Part shown: positions 9,226-18,011 of the stretch, piece after piece | Layout: every line of letters starts with the position of its first letter | Position numbering within the stretch: the stretch's first letter is position 1 | Origin: Pedobacter frigidisoli | GTDB lineage: Bacteria; Bacteroidota; Bacteroidia; Sphingobacteriales; Sphingobacteriaceae | Assembly: GCF_004331675.1 (NCBI RefSeq) | Contig: NZ_SJSN01000001.1 | Location: 186,001 to 250,000 of the forward strand | DNA: 64,000 bases | Direction: 5' to 3' | Program-made: the position numbers and the translations under genes | Notes under the pieces: model-generated | The model's database searches: none | What the model was told of the DNA's origin: nothing | The model's input: the letters and a program-made list of their open reading frames with translations, nothing else

Positions 9226-9609
9226 ATGGCGGTAATCAGAATATTCGGAATTTCGTTAGTGCTGATGGGAGGTTTTCTAGCGTACGGACTTTTAGGCTCA
9301 TACCGACCAATTTTGTTCGGAACAAAAAGGGAAGCTACAATTGTTGCTGTTAAGCGTTTTGACAATAAGAGATTTACATACGTATATTATCCTGTATTTC
9401 AATTTGCTCATCAGAACAAGACAATTAGAATTATAGATAAAAGCGGTGATGTGAAAGAAGATAGTGTTGGCTTAAAAGCATTTATTTATTACGATGAAAA
9501 TTATGGCATTAGTCGAGGTTTCACATCTGTTATTATAATATTTTCCATTATTAGTATTTCTTGCCTATTTTTTGGTCTGGTTGCGCTATTATATAAGGGA
9601 AGAATTTGA
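9226..9609 (+). CDS. DUF3592-like membrane protein
   Basis: The 127-residue protein has an N-terminal hydrophobic helix (about residues 5-25), a soluble beta-rich middle with the pattern 'ATIVAVKR....YYPVFQF' and 'VKAFIYYDENY'-like strands, and a C-terminal hydrophobic helix (about 98-122). This arrangement matches DUF3592 proteins, which hold a small extracytoplasmic beta domain between two membrane helices. No function is established. The gene follows the large exported protein after 31 bp on the same strand and may belong to that operon. Confidence 0.65.
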   Translation: MAVIRIFGISLVLMGGFLAYGLLGSYRPILFGTKREATIVAVKRFDNKRFTYVYYPVFQFAHQNKTIRIIDKSGDVKEDSVGLKAFIYYDENYGISRGFTSVIIIFSIISISCLFFGLVALLYKGRI

Positions 9610-9701
9610 GCTACAAACAGGTAATAGACTTTATTTTTCCAAACGAAATGATGTTGAGGATATCAGCCTTAAACCTAATACCCTCAACCTTTTACCTCAG
9701 G

Positions 9702-10754
9702 TTACCACCTAATCAGCGCACTAGCCCAAGTAAAACCAGAGCCAAAAGCGGCAAGGCAAACTAGATCGCCATCTTTAATTTTTCCAGCTTCCCATGCCTC
9801 GCATAAAGCAATAGGAACGGATGCCGCAGTAGTGTTTCCGTATTTTTGAATGTTATTGAAAACCTGATCATCGCTTAAACCCAACAGGTTTTGAACGTAT
9901 TGACTGATCCGTAGGTTTGCTTGATGTGGAACCAACATATCAATATCTTTTTCAGTTAAATTATTGGCGGCTAAAGCTTCTTTAATTACCTCTGGAAATT
10001 TAACAACTGCTTTTTTAAAAACCGCCGGACCATCCATATAAGGCAAAGCAGCACCACTTTCCAAAATTTCAGGAGTCATGAACAATCCACCCAATTCTTG
10101 ATCGGGAAAGGCAGGTTTATCTTTCATCCATTTATTGGCGTGAGAGCCTGGATAATACATGGCTAGAATTTCAGCATCGGCACCATCACTGTGTAAGTGA
10201 GTACTTAAAATCCCCTTACCTTTTTCATCTGTAGGCTGTAAAACTACTGCTCCTGCCCCATCACCAAAAATTACCGAAACATTACGGCTACGGGTTTCGA
10301 AATCCATGGCGAACGAATGTTTCTCGCTACCCACCACTAAAACATTTTTATACATGCCCGTTTTTACAAACTGATCGGCAACAGAAAGCGCATAAACAAA
10401 TCCTGAACACTGGTTACGAATATCCAAAGCGCCAATTTCACCCATCCCCATTTCACGTTGCAATAAAACGCCGCAACCAGGAAAATAATAATCAGGACTT
10501 AAAGTAGCGAAAACGATAAAATCCACATCTTTAGCTGTAATTCCAGCTCTTTCTATTGCGATTTTAGCAGCCTCAATCCCCATGGTAGTAGTGGTTTCTT
10601 CATTCCGATCGGCAAAACGGCGTTCCTTAATGCCAGTTCGCTCCTGAATCCACTCATCGTTGGTTTCCATGAACCTACTTAAATCATTATTGGTGTACAC
10701 ATTTTTCGGAACGTAGTAACCTATTCCCGCTATTTTAGATTGATGCATGCTCAT
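9702..10754 (-). CDS. 3-oxoacyl-ACP synthase III family protein
   Basis: The 350-residue thiolase-fold protein has the KASIII catalytic triad: Cys116 in DIRNQCSGF, His277 in VPHQAN and Asn307 in KYGNTTA. It condenses an acyl-CoA with malonyl-ACP. A second KASIII at 18012, in the fatty-acid operon, is the obvious housekeeping FabH. This copy stands alone and is longer (insert around residues 195-235), so it may serve branched or unusual starter units, or act as a replacement enzyme. The start MSMHQSKIAGIGYYVP matches the family's first strand; Met3 is an alternative. Minus strand, divergent from clpS. Confidence 0.9.
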   Translation of the reverse strand: MSMHQSKIAGIGYYVPKNVYTNNDLSRFMETNDEWIQERTGIKERRFADRNEETTTTMGIEAAKIAIERAGITAKDVDFIVFATLSPDYYFPGCGVLLQREMGMGEIGALDIRNQCSGFVYALSVADQFVKTGMYKNVLVVGSEKHSFAMDFETRSRNVSVIFGDGAGAVVLQPTDEKGKGILSTHLHSDGADAEILAMYYPGSHANKWMKDKPAFPDQELGGLFMTPEILESGAALPYMDGPAVFKKAVVKFPEVIKEALAANNLTEKDIDMLVPHQANLRISQYVQNLLGLSDDQVFNNIQKYGNTTAASVPIALCEAWEAGKIKDGDLVCLAAFGSGFTWASALIRW

Positions 10755-10909
10755 GTTATTATTTGGTTAACAAATGTATTAAAAGAGATGGAAGATGTGT
10801 GAGGTAAGATGGAAAATGTAATTCAAAATTTATAAAATGATTTATAGGGTAGTCGTCAAGATTCGCAACCATCTTCCATTTAACATATTACATCTTCCAT
10901 AAAATTAGT

Positions 10910-10917
10910 TATTTTTG
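10910..10917 (+). promoter_or_regulatory. -7 box of clpS (TATTTTTG)
   Basis: TATTTTTG fits the TAnnTTTG consensus and ends 4 bp before the clpS ATG at 10922, implying a leader of only a few bases. Confidence 0.55.
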
Positions 10918-10921
10918 CGGC

Positions 10922-11203
10922 ATGTCTACAGAAACCAAAGAAGAGACCTTTACGCTCGAAGAAATTTTAACTTCCCTTAAAACCGTACATCGCCTTATTT
11001 TGTGGAATGATGATATTAATACTTTCGATCATGTGATTTACTGCATGATGAAGTATTTAGATTATAACGAATCTCAATCAGAAAAAATTGCCTGGAAAGT
11101 GCATAATGATGGCAAATGCCCAGTTTTGGAGGGTTCTTTTACAGAGATGGAAGTTTACCGTAAAATTTTGCAACAAGAGGGGTTGACAGTTTCGGTTGAT
11201 TAG
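10922..11203 (+). CDS. clpS: ATP-dependent Clp protease adaptor
   Basis: The 93-residue protein is a ClpS adaptor, which binds N-degron substrates and hands them to ClpA/ClpC-ClpP in the cytosol. The family core is visible: LILWNDDINTFDHVIYCM (the usual 'NDD.TP..FV...L' region, here with D and N) near residue 27, and a helix ending in HNDGKCPVLEGS near residue 60. The histidine of the metal/degron pocket (KVHNDGK) is present. The disordered N-terminus is short. A Fic gene follows on the same strand after 38 bp; whether they share a transcript is unclear. Confidence 0.9.
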   Translation: MSTETKEETFTLEEILTSLKTVHRLILWNDDINTFDHVIYCMMKYLDYNESQSEKIAWKVHNDGKCPVLEGSFTEMEVYRKILQQEGLTVSVD

Positions 11204-11241
11204 CTTAATTCTCCCCATTACTCTATTTGTTCAAGTAACAT

Positions 11242-11796
11242 ATGAAAAATATTGACAAAAAAAGTTTGGAAAATGCTTTCCGTTTATTTGATAGTGGAGA
11301 TATCTATAAAATAGAAATTGGCACCACTAAAGGATTACAAGATATTCATCAATATTTGTTTGCCGATTTATATGATTTTGCTGGCAAAATACGAACATTA
11401 AATATTTCTAAAGGCGGATTTAGGTTTGCAACAGCTTTGTATTTAAACGAAATTTTAGCAAAGGTGGAACAAATGCCAGAAAATACTTTTGAAGAAATTG
11501 TTGTCAAGTATGTAGAAATGAACATTGTACACCCATTTATGGAAGGTAATGGCAGAACCATGCGCATCTGGCTAGACATGATTTTAAAAGAAAGAATTAA
11601 AAGATTAGTAAATTGGCAATTTATAGACAAGACACTTTACTTACAGGCTATGGAACGTAGTCCAATTAATGATCTGGAGTTAAAAACCTTACTTTCAGCT
11701 AACCTGACCGATGATGTGAGTAACAGAGAAGTTATCTTCAAAGGTATAGAACAATCTTACTACTACGAAGGGTATGAAAAAGAAAATGATGATTAA
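11242..11796 (+). CDS. Fic-domain protein adenylyltransferase, class III
   Basis: The 184-residue protein carries the Fic active-site loop HPFMEGNGR at residues 97-105, with the catalytic histidine 97 and the phosphate-binding GNGR. The substrate-docking flap GGFRFATAL lies before it. Near the C-terminus, S172-YYY-E176-G177 fits the inhibitory motif [S/T]xxxE[G/N], and its position after the active site defines class III (as in NmFic). Fic proteins move AMP from ATP onto a target hydroxyl; some class III members are reported to act on DNA gyrase or to auto-modify. No antitoxin gene is next to it, which fits self-inhibition in cis. Target here unknown. Confidence 0.9.
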   Translation: MKNIDKKSLENAFRLFDSGDIYKIEIGTTKGLQDIHQYLFADLYDFAGKIRTLNISKGGFRFATALYLNEILAKVEQMPENTFEEIVVKYVEMNIVHPFMEGNGRTMRIWLDMILKERIKRLVNWQFIDKTLYLQAMERSPINDLELKTLLSANLTDDVSNREVIFKGIEQSYYYEGYEKENDD

Positions 11797-11800
11797 GGAA

Positions 11801-12400
11801 TTAACCCTCCAAGCCTTTCAATAAAATTGCCAACTCTGCCTGCGTACTTTGCGTTTTATCTTTTGCATACCAACCATGAAGTTTCTCAGCTAAAATCGGC
11901 ATTTCTGTAGTTTCTTTTCGCCACTCTTTTAAAAGCTCCTGCAAAATTTGTGGTCTTGGCGCCCATGTAGCTAAAACTTGATCAGCTTCTCCATTCAGCA
12001 CAACTAAAACCGGAATTGCTCTTCCGCCATTGGTTAAATGCGCATCAATTAAAGGAAGATTTTTATCGCGAAGTACAAATTTCAAATCAATTCTTCCTAA
12101 AGAGGCTTTTGCGATTTTATTGAAAACCGGAACAATTTGAGCAGCATCGCCACACCAACCCTCAGTAATTACCAAGAATTTATAATCTGATTTTAAATGA
12201 TTAATGGTTGATGTTAATACATCAGTCAAGCTAATCGTCTTATCAACGCGACTCATCCTTTGCACATTCATTTTAGTATAGTGCAAATCGTAAGTTACAT
12301 CACCTGTAGCCTTTCCCTCTAACAAAAGTCGATCTATCAAAGCACGGTATGTTTGATAATCCATTCCTTGCTTGCTGAAAATTTCGCTGTAATTAACCAT
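11801..12400 (-). CDS. Thioredoxin-fold protein with WCGDA motif
   Basis: The 199-residue protein is like the Thioredoxin_9 family. The usual WCxxC redox centre is replaced by WCGDAAQ near residue 106, so one cysteine remains. The following PVFNKIA and 'LPLIDAHLTNGGRAIPVLVVLN' segments match the thioredoxin core, including a cis-proline before a strand (AIPVLVV). With a single cysteine it is unlikely to be a standard dithiol oxidoreductase; a thiol-transfer or chaperone role is possible. It converges on the fic gene with 4 bp between stops. The family function is not known. Confidence 0.8.
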   Translation of the reverse strand: MVNYSEIFSKQGMDYQTYRALIDRLLLEGKATGDVTYDLHYTKMNVQRMSRVDKTISLTDVLTSTINHLKSDYKFLVITEGWCGDAAQIVPVFNKIAKASLGRIDLKFVLRDKNLPLIDAHLTNGGRAIPVLVVLNGEADQVLATWAPRPQILQELLKEWRKETTEMPILAEKLHGWYAKDKTQSTQAELAILLKGLEG

Positions 12401-12544
12401 GATGTTTTAAATTATGTGGCAAAGGAAAGGAGAAATTCAATGAAATTAATCATTGATTTGCAAGAAAAAAGCTAGATAAATTTATTACACAACGGTTAGC
12501 TAGACAACTCTGCAACAGAAGTTTCCTGCAGATTTTGGCTAATT

Positions 12545-12618
12545 TAAACCCGATTGAAATGGAAAGCCCACATCCCGATTTTTCATCGGGAGAGGACTTG
12601 AAATGAAAGGCGGGGCTG
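12545..12618. repeat. Composite repeat R, copy 1
   Basis: It begins TTTAAACCCGATTGAAATGG and ends GGCGGGGCTGCT, with an inner hairpin (CCCGATTTTTCATCGGG). The same ends occur at 14817, 15965, 36567, 36857 and 54894. The gap 12401-12655 contains this element and no gene. Confidence 0.7.
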
Positions 12619-12655
12619 CTACAACCTAAATACACAGAAACCTGCTTTACAAAAA

Positions 12656-13441
12656 CTAAGCTTCCATCAACTTACTTACATGCTGTGTCAACGCCACAAA
12701 ATCCTCAACCGTTAATTGCTCAGCACGTTTTTCAAAATAAATATGATCATCCATTTTATCTTTCGGCATTACAGCAGAAACCGCGTTGCGCAAAGTTTTT
12801 CTACGTTGATTAAAACCTGCCTTAACTACACGCCAGAAAAGTTTCTCATCACAATCTAGATTTTCAACTTCATTTCGCGTTAAGCGAATAACAGCAGAAT
12901 GCACTTTTGGTGGCGGATTGAAAGTTCCCGGTTTAACCGTGAACAGGTATTCAATTTTGTAATAAGCTTGAAGAAAAACACTCAGAATTCCATAATCTTT
13001 TGTTCCTGCAGGTGAGGCGCATCGCTGTGCAACTTCCCTTTGAAACATACCCACCATTTCTATCACCTTGTGGCGATTATCTAAAATCTTAAATAAAATT
13101 TGCGAAGAAATATTATAGGGAAAGTTCCCGATGATGGCAAATTTATCTGGAAAAATTGAATCAAAGTCCATCTTCAAAAAATCACCATTAATTAAACGAT
13201 CGCCTAACTGTGGGTATTTTTCATTCAGAAAGTGAAACGACTCTGTATCAATATCAATAAGGTAAGTTTCTAAATCTTGGCGTTGCAACAAAAAATCAGA
13301 CAGAATTCCCATTCCAGGGCCAACCTCCAAAACCTGATTATACTTATCGGTACTAATCAAACTTTCTACAATGCGATTTGCAATGCCTTTATCGGTTAAA
13401 AAATGCTGACCTAAATGTTTTTTCGCTTTTACTAAACTCAT
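12656..13441 (-). CDS. rsmA: 16S rRNA dimethyladenosine transferase
   Basis: The 261-residue protein is RsmA/KsgA, which dimethylates two adjacent adenines (A1518/A1519 in E. coli) in the 3' hairpin of 16S rRNA during 30S maturation, using S-adenosylmethionine. The start KAKKHLGQHFL is characteristic. The SAM-binding loop EVGPGMGILS is at 39-48, and the catalytic NFPYN at 106-110 is the family's N-[LIF]-P-Y motif. The helical C-terminal domain has FNQRRKTLRNA. A C/G-rich palindromic repeat directly touches the start codon on the upstream side, where a ribosome would bind. Confidence 0.95.
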   Translation of the reverse strand: MSLVKAKKHLGQHFLTDKGIANRIVESLISTDKYNQVLEVGPGMGILSDFLLQRQDLETYLIDIDTESFHFLNEKYPQLGDRLINGDFLKMDFDSIFPDKFAIIGNFPYNISSQILFKILDNRHKVIEMVGMFQREVAQRCASPAGTKDYGILSVFLQAYYKIEYLFTVKPGTFNPPPKVHSAVIRLTRNEVENLDCDEKLFWRVVKAGFNQRRKTLRNAVSAVMPKDKMDDHIYFEKRAEQLTVEDFVALTQHVSKLMEA

Positions 13442-13442
13442 A

Positions 13443-13463
13443 CCCCCAACCCCTAAAGGGGCT
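13443..13463. repeat. C/G-rich hairpin repeat at rsmA start
   Basis: CCCCCAACCCCTAAAGGGGC contains CCCCTAAAGGGG and lies 1 bp upstream of the rsmA ATG, read on the minus strand. It is of the same type as 59852-59881. Confidence 0.75.
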
Positions 13464-13597
13464 TTAAAATTTCAAATGATTACTGCAAAGATAGGCTTAA
13501 TATTTCTTTGCGAATAACTTCGTGTTCTTTGCGGTTTCATTTTTTTTAACGTCTTTAAACGAAAATCAGTAATTTGCGCTAAAATTTCCCAGTAATT

Positions 13598-14677
13598 ATG
13601 AGCAATAAACTTAAAATTGGCATCAGTATAGGCGACGTGAACGGCATAGGTTTAGAGGTAATCATCAAAACTTTATCTAACCCTGCTATTTTAAATTATT
13701 GTACACCAATCGTTTATGGCCATACCAAGGTTTCTTCTTTCCACAGAAAGGCAAACAACCTTGGCGATTTCAATTTTAATGTGATCAATCATGCTAACCA
13801 AGCCCAATTAAAAAAGGCTAACATGATCAATTGCTGGGAGGAAGATGTAAAAATCGAACTCGGACAAGTAACACAAACCGGCGGAAAATATGCGCTTTTA
13901 TCGTTAGAGAGAGCAACTGCCGATTTAGTAGCTGGCGATATTGACGCCTTGGTTACTGCTCCAATTAACAAGCACAATATTCAATCAGAAACTTTTTCTT
14001 TTCCTGGTCATACGGAATATTTGCAAGAAAAAAGTGGTAGCAAAGATGTGTTAATGTTCTTGATTAGCGAGAATCTACGTGTTGGCGTGGTTACTGGCCA
14101 CATTCCTGTAAAAGATGTTTCAACGGCAATTACTAAAGAAAAAATCCTCAATAAAATAAAACTGATTAACGAAAGTTTAAAGAAAGATTTCTGGATCGAG
14201 AAACCAAAAATTGCGGTTTTAGGATTAAATCCGCATGCTAGCGATAACGGTTTATTGGGTACAGAAGAGGCAGAAATTATTACTCCGGCCATTCAAGAGG
14301 CTTACGATAAAGGTATAGTTTGTTTTGGCCCTTATCCTGCCGATGGCTTTTTCGGAAATGGCAGCTACAAACAATTTGATGCTGTTTTGGCCATGTATCA
14401 CGATCAGGGTTTAATTCCTTTCAAAACCTTGGCTTTTCATAACGGCGTAAACTATACGGCAGGTTTAAACTTCGTTCGCACCTCGCCAGATCATGGTACA
14501 GGTTATGATATTGCTGGAAAAGACCTTGCCGATTCTACATCATTTACTGAGGCTTTATTTTCGGCAATCCACATCGTAAAAAATCGTAGAGAGCAGGAGG
14601 AATTGTTAAGTAACCAATTACGTGGCGGCGGCAAGATTGTAGAAACACAATTCGATATCAAGGATGATGCATCGTAA
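13598..14677 (+). CDS. pdxA: 4-hydroxythreonine-4-phosphate dehydrogenase
   Basis: The 359-residue protein is PdxA of the DXP-dependent vitamin B6 pathway, which oxidises 4-phosphohydroxy-threonine with NAD; the decarboxylated product feeds PdxJ. Metal-binding histidines are visible at 168 (TGHIP), 213 (NPHA) and 268 (YHDQG), matching the three zinc ligands of the E. coli enzyme. The substrate loop PGHTEYL is at 136-142. The start GISIGDVNGIG (usually GDPxGIG) is typical of Bacteroidota. Length is slightly above the E. coli enzyme. Divergent from rsmA, a common arrangement. Confidence 0.94.
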   Translation: MSNKLKIGISIGDVNGIGLEVIIKTLSNPAILNYCTPIVYGHTKVSSFHRKANNLGDFNFNVINHANQAQLKKANMINCWEEDVKIELGQVTQTGGKYALLSLERATADLVAGDIDALVTAPINKHNIQSETFSFPGHTEYLQEKSGSKDVLMFLISENLRVGVVTGHIPVKDVSTAITKEKILNKIKLINESLKKDFWIEKPKIAVLGLNPHASDNGLLGTEEAEIITPAIQEAYDKGIVCFGPYPADGFFGNGSYKQFDAVLAMYHDQGLIPFKTLAFHNGVNYTAGLNFVRTSPDHGTGYDIAGKDLADSTSFTEALFSAIHIVKNRREQEELLSNQLRGGGKIVETQFDIKDDAS

Positions 14678-14816
14678 TGATGTTTTAGTTATCAGATGAA
14701 TATCTGCATATTGTCCATATTCATCGGATGACTATTTGGATCCATAAAACCAACCAGCAAATAAATTCTAAGTGATTTTTTTGTAAAGCAAGGCTCTCCA
14801 TTTCATCGGCTCCGCT

Positions 14817-14877
14817 AGTCCTGCTTTCCGTTATATCCCAGATGAAAAATCTGGGGATACCACTTCAATCAGGTTTA
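14817..14877. repeat. Composite repeat R, copy 2
   Basis: It runs AGTCCTGCT at one end to CAATCAGGTTTA at the other, the reverse orientation of copy 1, with an inner hairpin (CCCAGATGAAAAATCTGGGG). The gap 14678-14974 holds this repeat and a -7-like box TATTTTTG at 14876-14883. I see no convincing gene in it. Confidence 0.65.
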
Positions 14878-14974
14878 TTTTTGTTAAATTGTGCTAATAA
14901 CCAAAATTTAACAGTTATGCGACAAATACCTGTATCACACATGTATTCATCGCTTTACAAACAAAATAAAAGCC

Positions 14975-15814
14975 ATGTCAAAAATTTCTCCAATTATAAA
15001 ACCTGAAGATTTAACTTGGTTAAATCAGGATGATGAAATTGTTATTATCGATGCCAGTGCCGGTTCAAAAGCTCGCTATGATGGGCAACATTTAGCAGGC
15101 GCAATTTTCGCCGATGTGAACGAGGATTTAGCTAATATTGGTGATTTTGCTATTGGTGGCCGACATCCTTTACCAACTGCCGATCAATTCTCATCAGTTT
15201 TACAAAAGCTTGGGATTACAAAAAATAGCTATGTTATTGTTTACGATGATAAAAACGGCGGTAATGCTGCCGCAAGATTATGGTGGATGTTGAAATCTAT
15301 TGGGCATGAGAAAGTTCAGGTGATAGATGGTGGATTTCAAGCGGCCGTGAAAGCAAATTTCCCTACAACAAACAAAGTTGAAACGCCAAAATCGGTCGAA
15401 AAATATGAAGTTAAACCTTGGAATCTGCCACTATCAAATATTGATAAAGTAGAAAAAGTTGCCAAAAGCGAAGATTACATTGTGATTGATGTTCGAGATG
15501 CCAATCGCTTTGCTGGTTTAACAGAACCGATCGATACGATTGCGGGTCACATTCCTGGCGCTGTAAATATTCCCTTTACCGAAAACTTAGATACTGATGG
15601 TCGCTTTCTTTCTCCTGAAGTTTTAAAGGAAAAATATACTGCTGCTCTAGCTGATATAAGATCTGAGCATGTTATCGTTCATTGTGGATCAGGAATTACA
15701 GCTTGTCACACGCTTTTAGCTATGGATTATGCAGGTTTGCCTATTCCTAAACTTTACGTTGGTTCGTGGAGCGAATGGAGCAGAAATAACAAGGAGATGG
15801 TTTTGGCTGAATAG
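14975..15814 (+). CDS. Rhodanese-type sulfurtransferase
   Basis: The 279-residue protein has two rhodanese domains. The N-terminal one (about 5-130) is inactive, and the C-terminal one (about 150-275) holds the active-site cysteine 237 in HCGSGITAC. CG-S/G-xTA is the loop of 3-mercaptopyruvate sulfurtransferases, whereas thiosulfate sulfurtransferases have CRKGV-type loops, so mercaptopyruvate is the more likely substrate. It moves sulfane sulfur to an acceptor such as thioredoxin or cyanide. The interdomain signatures GGRHPLP and the GHIPGAVNIPF 'CH2A' motif are present. It stands alone between repeats. Confidence 0.9.
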   Translation: MSKISPIIKPEDLTWLNQDDEIVIIDASAGSKARYDGQHLAGAIFADVNEDLANIGDFAIGGRHPLPTADQFSSVLQKLGITKNSYVIVYDDKNGGNAAARLWWMLKSIGHEKVQVIDGGFQAAVKANFPTTNKVETPKSVEKYEVKPWNLPLSNIDKVEKVAKSEDYIVIDVRDANRFAGLTEPIDTIAGHIPGAVNIPFTENLDTDGRFLSPEVLKEKYTAALADIRSEHVIVHCGSGITACHTLLAMDYAGLPIPKLYVGSWSEWSRNNKEMVLAE

Positions 15815-15964
15815 ATACAACTTACGAAGAGCCAAGAGCCAAAGCGTAGGATGGTTTCAAAAGTTTCTGGCGTGATCCATCTGGAAGATTTAAGAAGCTT
15901 CCCTCAAGCACTTTCCACCAAAACTTCGTTAGTCGATTGGGTTTATGCACCAGCCCAAGTGAGG

Positions 15965-16061
15965 TAAACCCGATTGAAATGAAATCCTTTTATTATTTCA
16001 CTGTCTTCACTTATTATCGTTTATCATTAAAGAATAAAAGATTGAAATAAAAAGCGGGACT
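15965..16061. repeat. Composite repeat R, copy 3
   Basis: It begins TAAACCCGATTGAAATGAAA and ends AAAAGCGGGACTAATGG. The gap 15815-16215 (about 400 bp) holds this element, a few short direct repeats (AAGAGCCAAGAGCC near 15827) and the promoter of the L32 operon; no gene is seen. Confidence 0.7.
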
Positions 16062-16185
16062 AATGGAACCGAAAAGTGATGAAACTGATTTTCAAAAAAT
16101 TATGATTTAGACTAATAAGCCAAAAACATGCTTTATTAAGATCAACAATTTTCAAAAAACATTTTTAATCTAATTTATTTATCCC

Positions 16186-16193
16186 TACATTTG
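16186..16193 (+). promoter_or_regulatory. -7 box of the DUF177-rpmF-plsX-fabH operon
   Basis: TACATTTG matches TAnnTTTG and lies 22 bp before the TTG start of the DUF177 gene. No clear -33 partner is seen. Confidence 0.6.
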
Positions 16194-16215
16194 CAGGCTA
16201 AAATTTTACAGTACT

Positions 16216-16746
16216 TTGAAGCCACTAAAACAATTTTCATTACCGTTTACCGGATTAAAATTGGGAACTCATCAGTTTGAATATGAGCTAGATGACGCCT
16301 TTTTTAATGCTTTCGAGTACTCGTTAATTAAAAGTGGAAATTTAAAAGTAGACTTGGAACTTGAGAAACAAGAGACCATGATGCTATTAAAATTCAAAGT
16401 AATTGGAACAGTTAATTTAGATTGCGATAAATGTTTATCTGAGTTTCCATTACCTATAAATTTGTACGAAAGACAGATTGTAAAATTTGCAGAAGCTGAA
16501 ATGGAAAGTGACGATGAAGAAATTATCTCGTTAAGCCGTAAAGAGACTGCAATTGATATATCAGGTCCACTATACGAGATGATCAACGTAGCGGTGCCCT
16601 ATATCAAAAACTGCGAACAAGCAGGTAAAGATTGCGATCAGGAAATGATTGATCGCTTAAATCAACTATCTATTGATAAGCAGGCTGAAGAAAATGAACA
16701 AAATAGCGACCCACGTTGGGAAGCACTTAATAAGTTAAAAAAATAA
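16216..16746 (+). CDS. DUF177 (YceD-like) protein
   Basis: The 176-residue protein matches DUF177/YceD, the family encoded just upstream of rpmF in most bacteria and linked to large-subunit ribosome or 23S rRNA maturation. The cysteine-containing LDCDKCLSEF near residue 75 and NCEQAGKDCD near 133 fit the possible metal site of the family. The C-terminal end DPRWEALNKLK is highly typical. The start is TTG at 16216; no ATG is available before the conserved first strand. rpmF follows after 15 bp in the same operon. Confidence 0.9.
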   Translation: MKPLKQFSLPFTGLKLGTHQFEYELDDAFFNAFEYSLIKSGNLKVDLELEKQETMMLLKFKVIGTVNLDCDKCLSEFPLPINLYERQIVKFAEAEMESDDEEIISLSRKETAIDISGPLYEMINVAVPYIKNCEQAGKDCDQEMIDRLNQLSIDKQAEENEQNSDPRWEALNKLKK

Positions 16747-16761
16747 TTAGATTATACACCA

Positions 16762-16953
16762 ATGGCACATCCAAAACGGAAAATCTCGAAACAGAGAAAA
16801 AATAAAAGAAGAACACACTATAAAGCTGTGACTCCTTCTTTCGCAACATGCTCAGCAACAGGTGCTATCCACGTACCTCACCGTGCTTACAACGTTGATG
16901 GTAACCTATACTATAACGGTAAATTGGTTATCGAAAATACTCAGATTGGGTAA
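16762..16953 (+). CDS. rpmF: 50S ribosomal protein L32
   Basis: The 63-residue basic protein has the L32 start MAHPKRKISKQRKNKRR, which is the family signature, followed by a C-terminal strand pair. It is a structural part of the large ribosomal subunit. The zinc-binding cysteines found in some L32 proteins are absent except one (FATCSATG), which is usual in Bacteroidota. Position between DUF177 and plsX is the classic order and links ribosome supply with lipid synthesis. Confidence 0.96.
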   Translation: MAHPKRKISKQRKNKRRTHYKAVTPSFATCSATGAIHVPHRAYNVDGNLYYNGKLVIENTQIG

Positions 16954-17054
16954 TTTTCTTAAAAAATTGTTTGTGTTTTCAGCGGCTTTAGTCATACCTT
17001 AGTCAACTGAAAATTTTAGGATTTTACCTAATCTAACACAAACAGATTTTTTCT

Positions 17055-17993
17055 ATGAAAATAGGCCTCGACATAATGGGCGGAGACTATGCTCCCAAAG
17101 CAATTGTTTTGGGAGCAATAGCAGCTCATCAATCGCTAAACGCTGGAGAACATTTAGTTCTTATCGGCGATACCGAACAGATTAAACCGATTCTCGCAGA
17201 AGAAGGCTTTAATCCGGATCATTTTGAATACGTTCATACTGATGAAGTAATTGGTATGGGCGAACACCCCACCAAGGCAATCGTTCAGAAACCCAAATCG
17301 AGCATAGCAGTAGGCTTTAACCTTTTAAAAGAAGGCAAACTAGATTCTTTCGCAAGTGCTGGTAACTCTGGCGCAATGTTGGTTGGCGCTGTATTTAGTG
17401 TTAAAACCATTCCGGGCATTATCCGCCCATGTTTATGTACCATTCTTCCGAAAATTAAAGGTGGCACAGGCTTACTTTTAGATGTAGGCGCAAATGCCGA
17501 CTGTAAACCCGATATTTTATTACAATTTGGCGTTCTAGGTAGTTTATACGCAGAAAATTTACTTCAGATAAGTGATCCAAGAGTTGCCTTAATGAATATT
17601 GGCGAGGAAGATGAGAAAGGAAACATGTTAAGCATGGCTACTTTCCCATTAATGAAAGACACAAACTTATTTAACTTTGTTGGTAACGTTGAAGGAAGAG
17701 ATTTATTTAACGAAAAGGCCGATGTAATTGTTTGTGATGGCTTTACCGGAAATGTAATGCTTAAATTAGCAGAATCATTCTACGTACTTACCATAAAAAA
17801 AGGATTGAAAGATGAGTTTTTCGATCGTTTTAACTACGAGCAATATGGTGGTAGTCCAGTTTTAGGCGTTAATGCTCCCGTTGTTATCGGACATGGAATT
17901 TCTAGTCCGCTGGCTGTTAAAAATATGGTTCTTCAATCAAGAGAGATGATCACCACCGGCTTGGTAGAAAAAATTAGAATGGCATTTAAATAA
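17055..17993 (+). CDS. plsX: Phosphate acyltransferase
   Basis: The 312-residue protein is PlsX, which makes acyl-phosphate from acyl-ACP for PlsY in phosphatidic acid synthesis at the membrane face. The start IGLDIMGGDYAPKA is the family signature, and conserved blocks SAGNSGAMLVGA, LLDVGAN and VCDGFTGNV are present. Length fits the family. It lies 101 bp after rpmF and 18 bp before fabH, in the usual operon. Confidence 0.95.
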   Translation: MKIGLDIMGGDYAPKAIVLGAIAAHQSLNAGEHLVLIGDTEQIKPILAEEGFNPDHFEYVHTDEVIGMGEHPTKAIVQKPKSSIAVGFNLLKEGKLDSFASAGNSGAMLVGAVFSVKTIPGIIRPCLCTILPKIKGGTGLLLDVGANADCKPDILLQFGVLGSLYAENLLQISDPRVALMNIGEEDEKGNMLSMATFPLMKDTNLFNFVGNVEGRDLFNEKADVIVCDGFTGNVMLKLAESFYVLTIKKGLKDEFFDRFNYEQYGGSPVLGVNAPVVIGHGISSPLAVKNMVLQSREMITTGLVEKIRMAFK

Positions 17994-18011
17994 TTTATTA
18001 AAATTTTTAAA

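Noticed and set aside
14917-15006. 29-codon ORF (MRQIPVSHMYSS...) overlapping the sulfurtransferase start
   Set aside because: It is short, overlaps the real gene by 32 bp in another frame, and shows no signature. It could be a leader peptide but cannot be supported.
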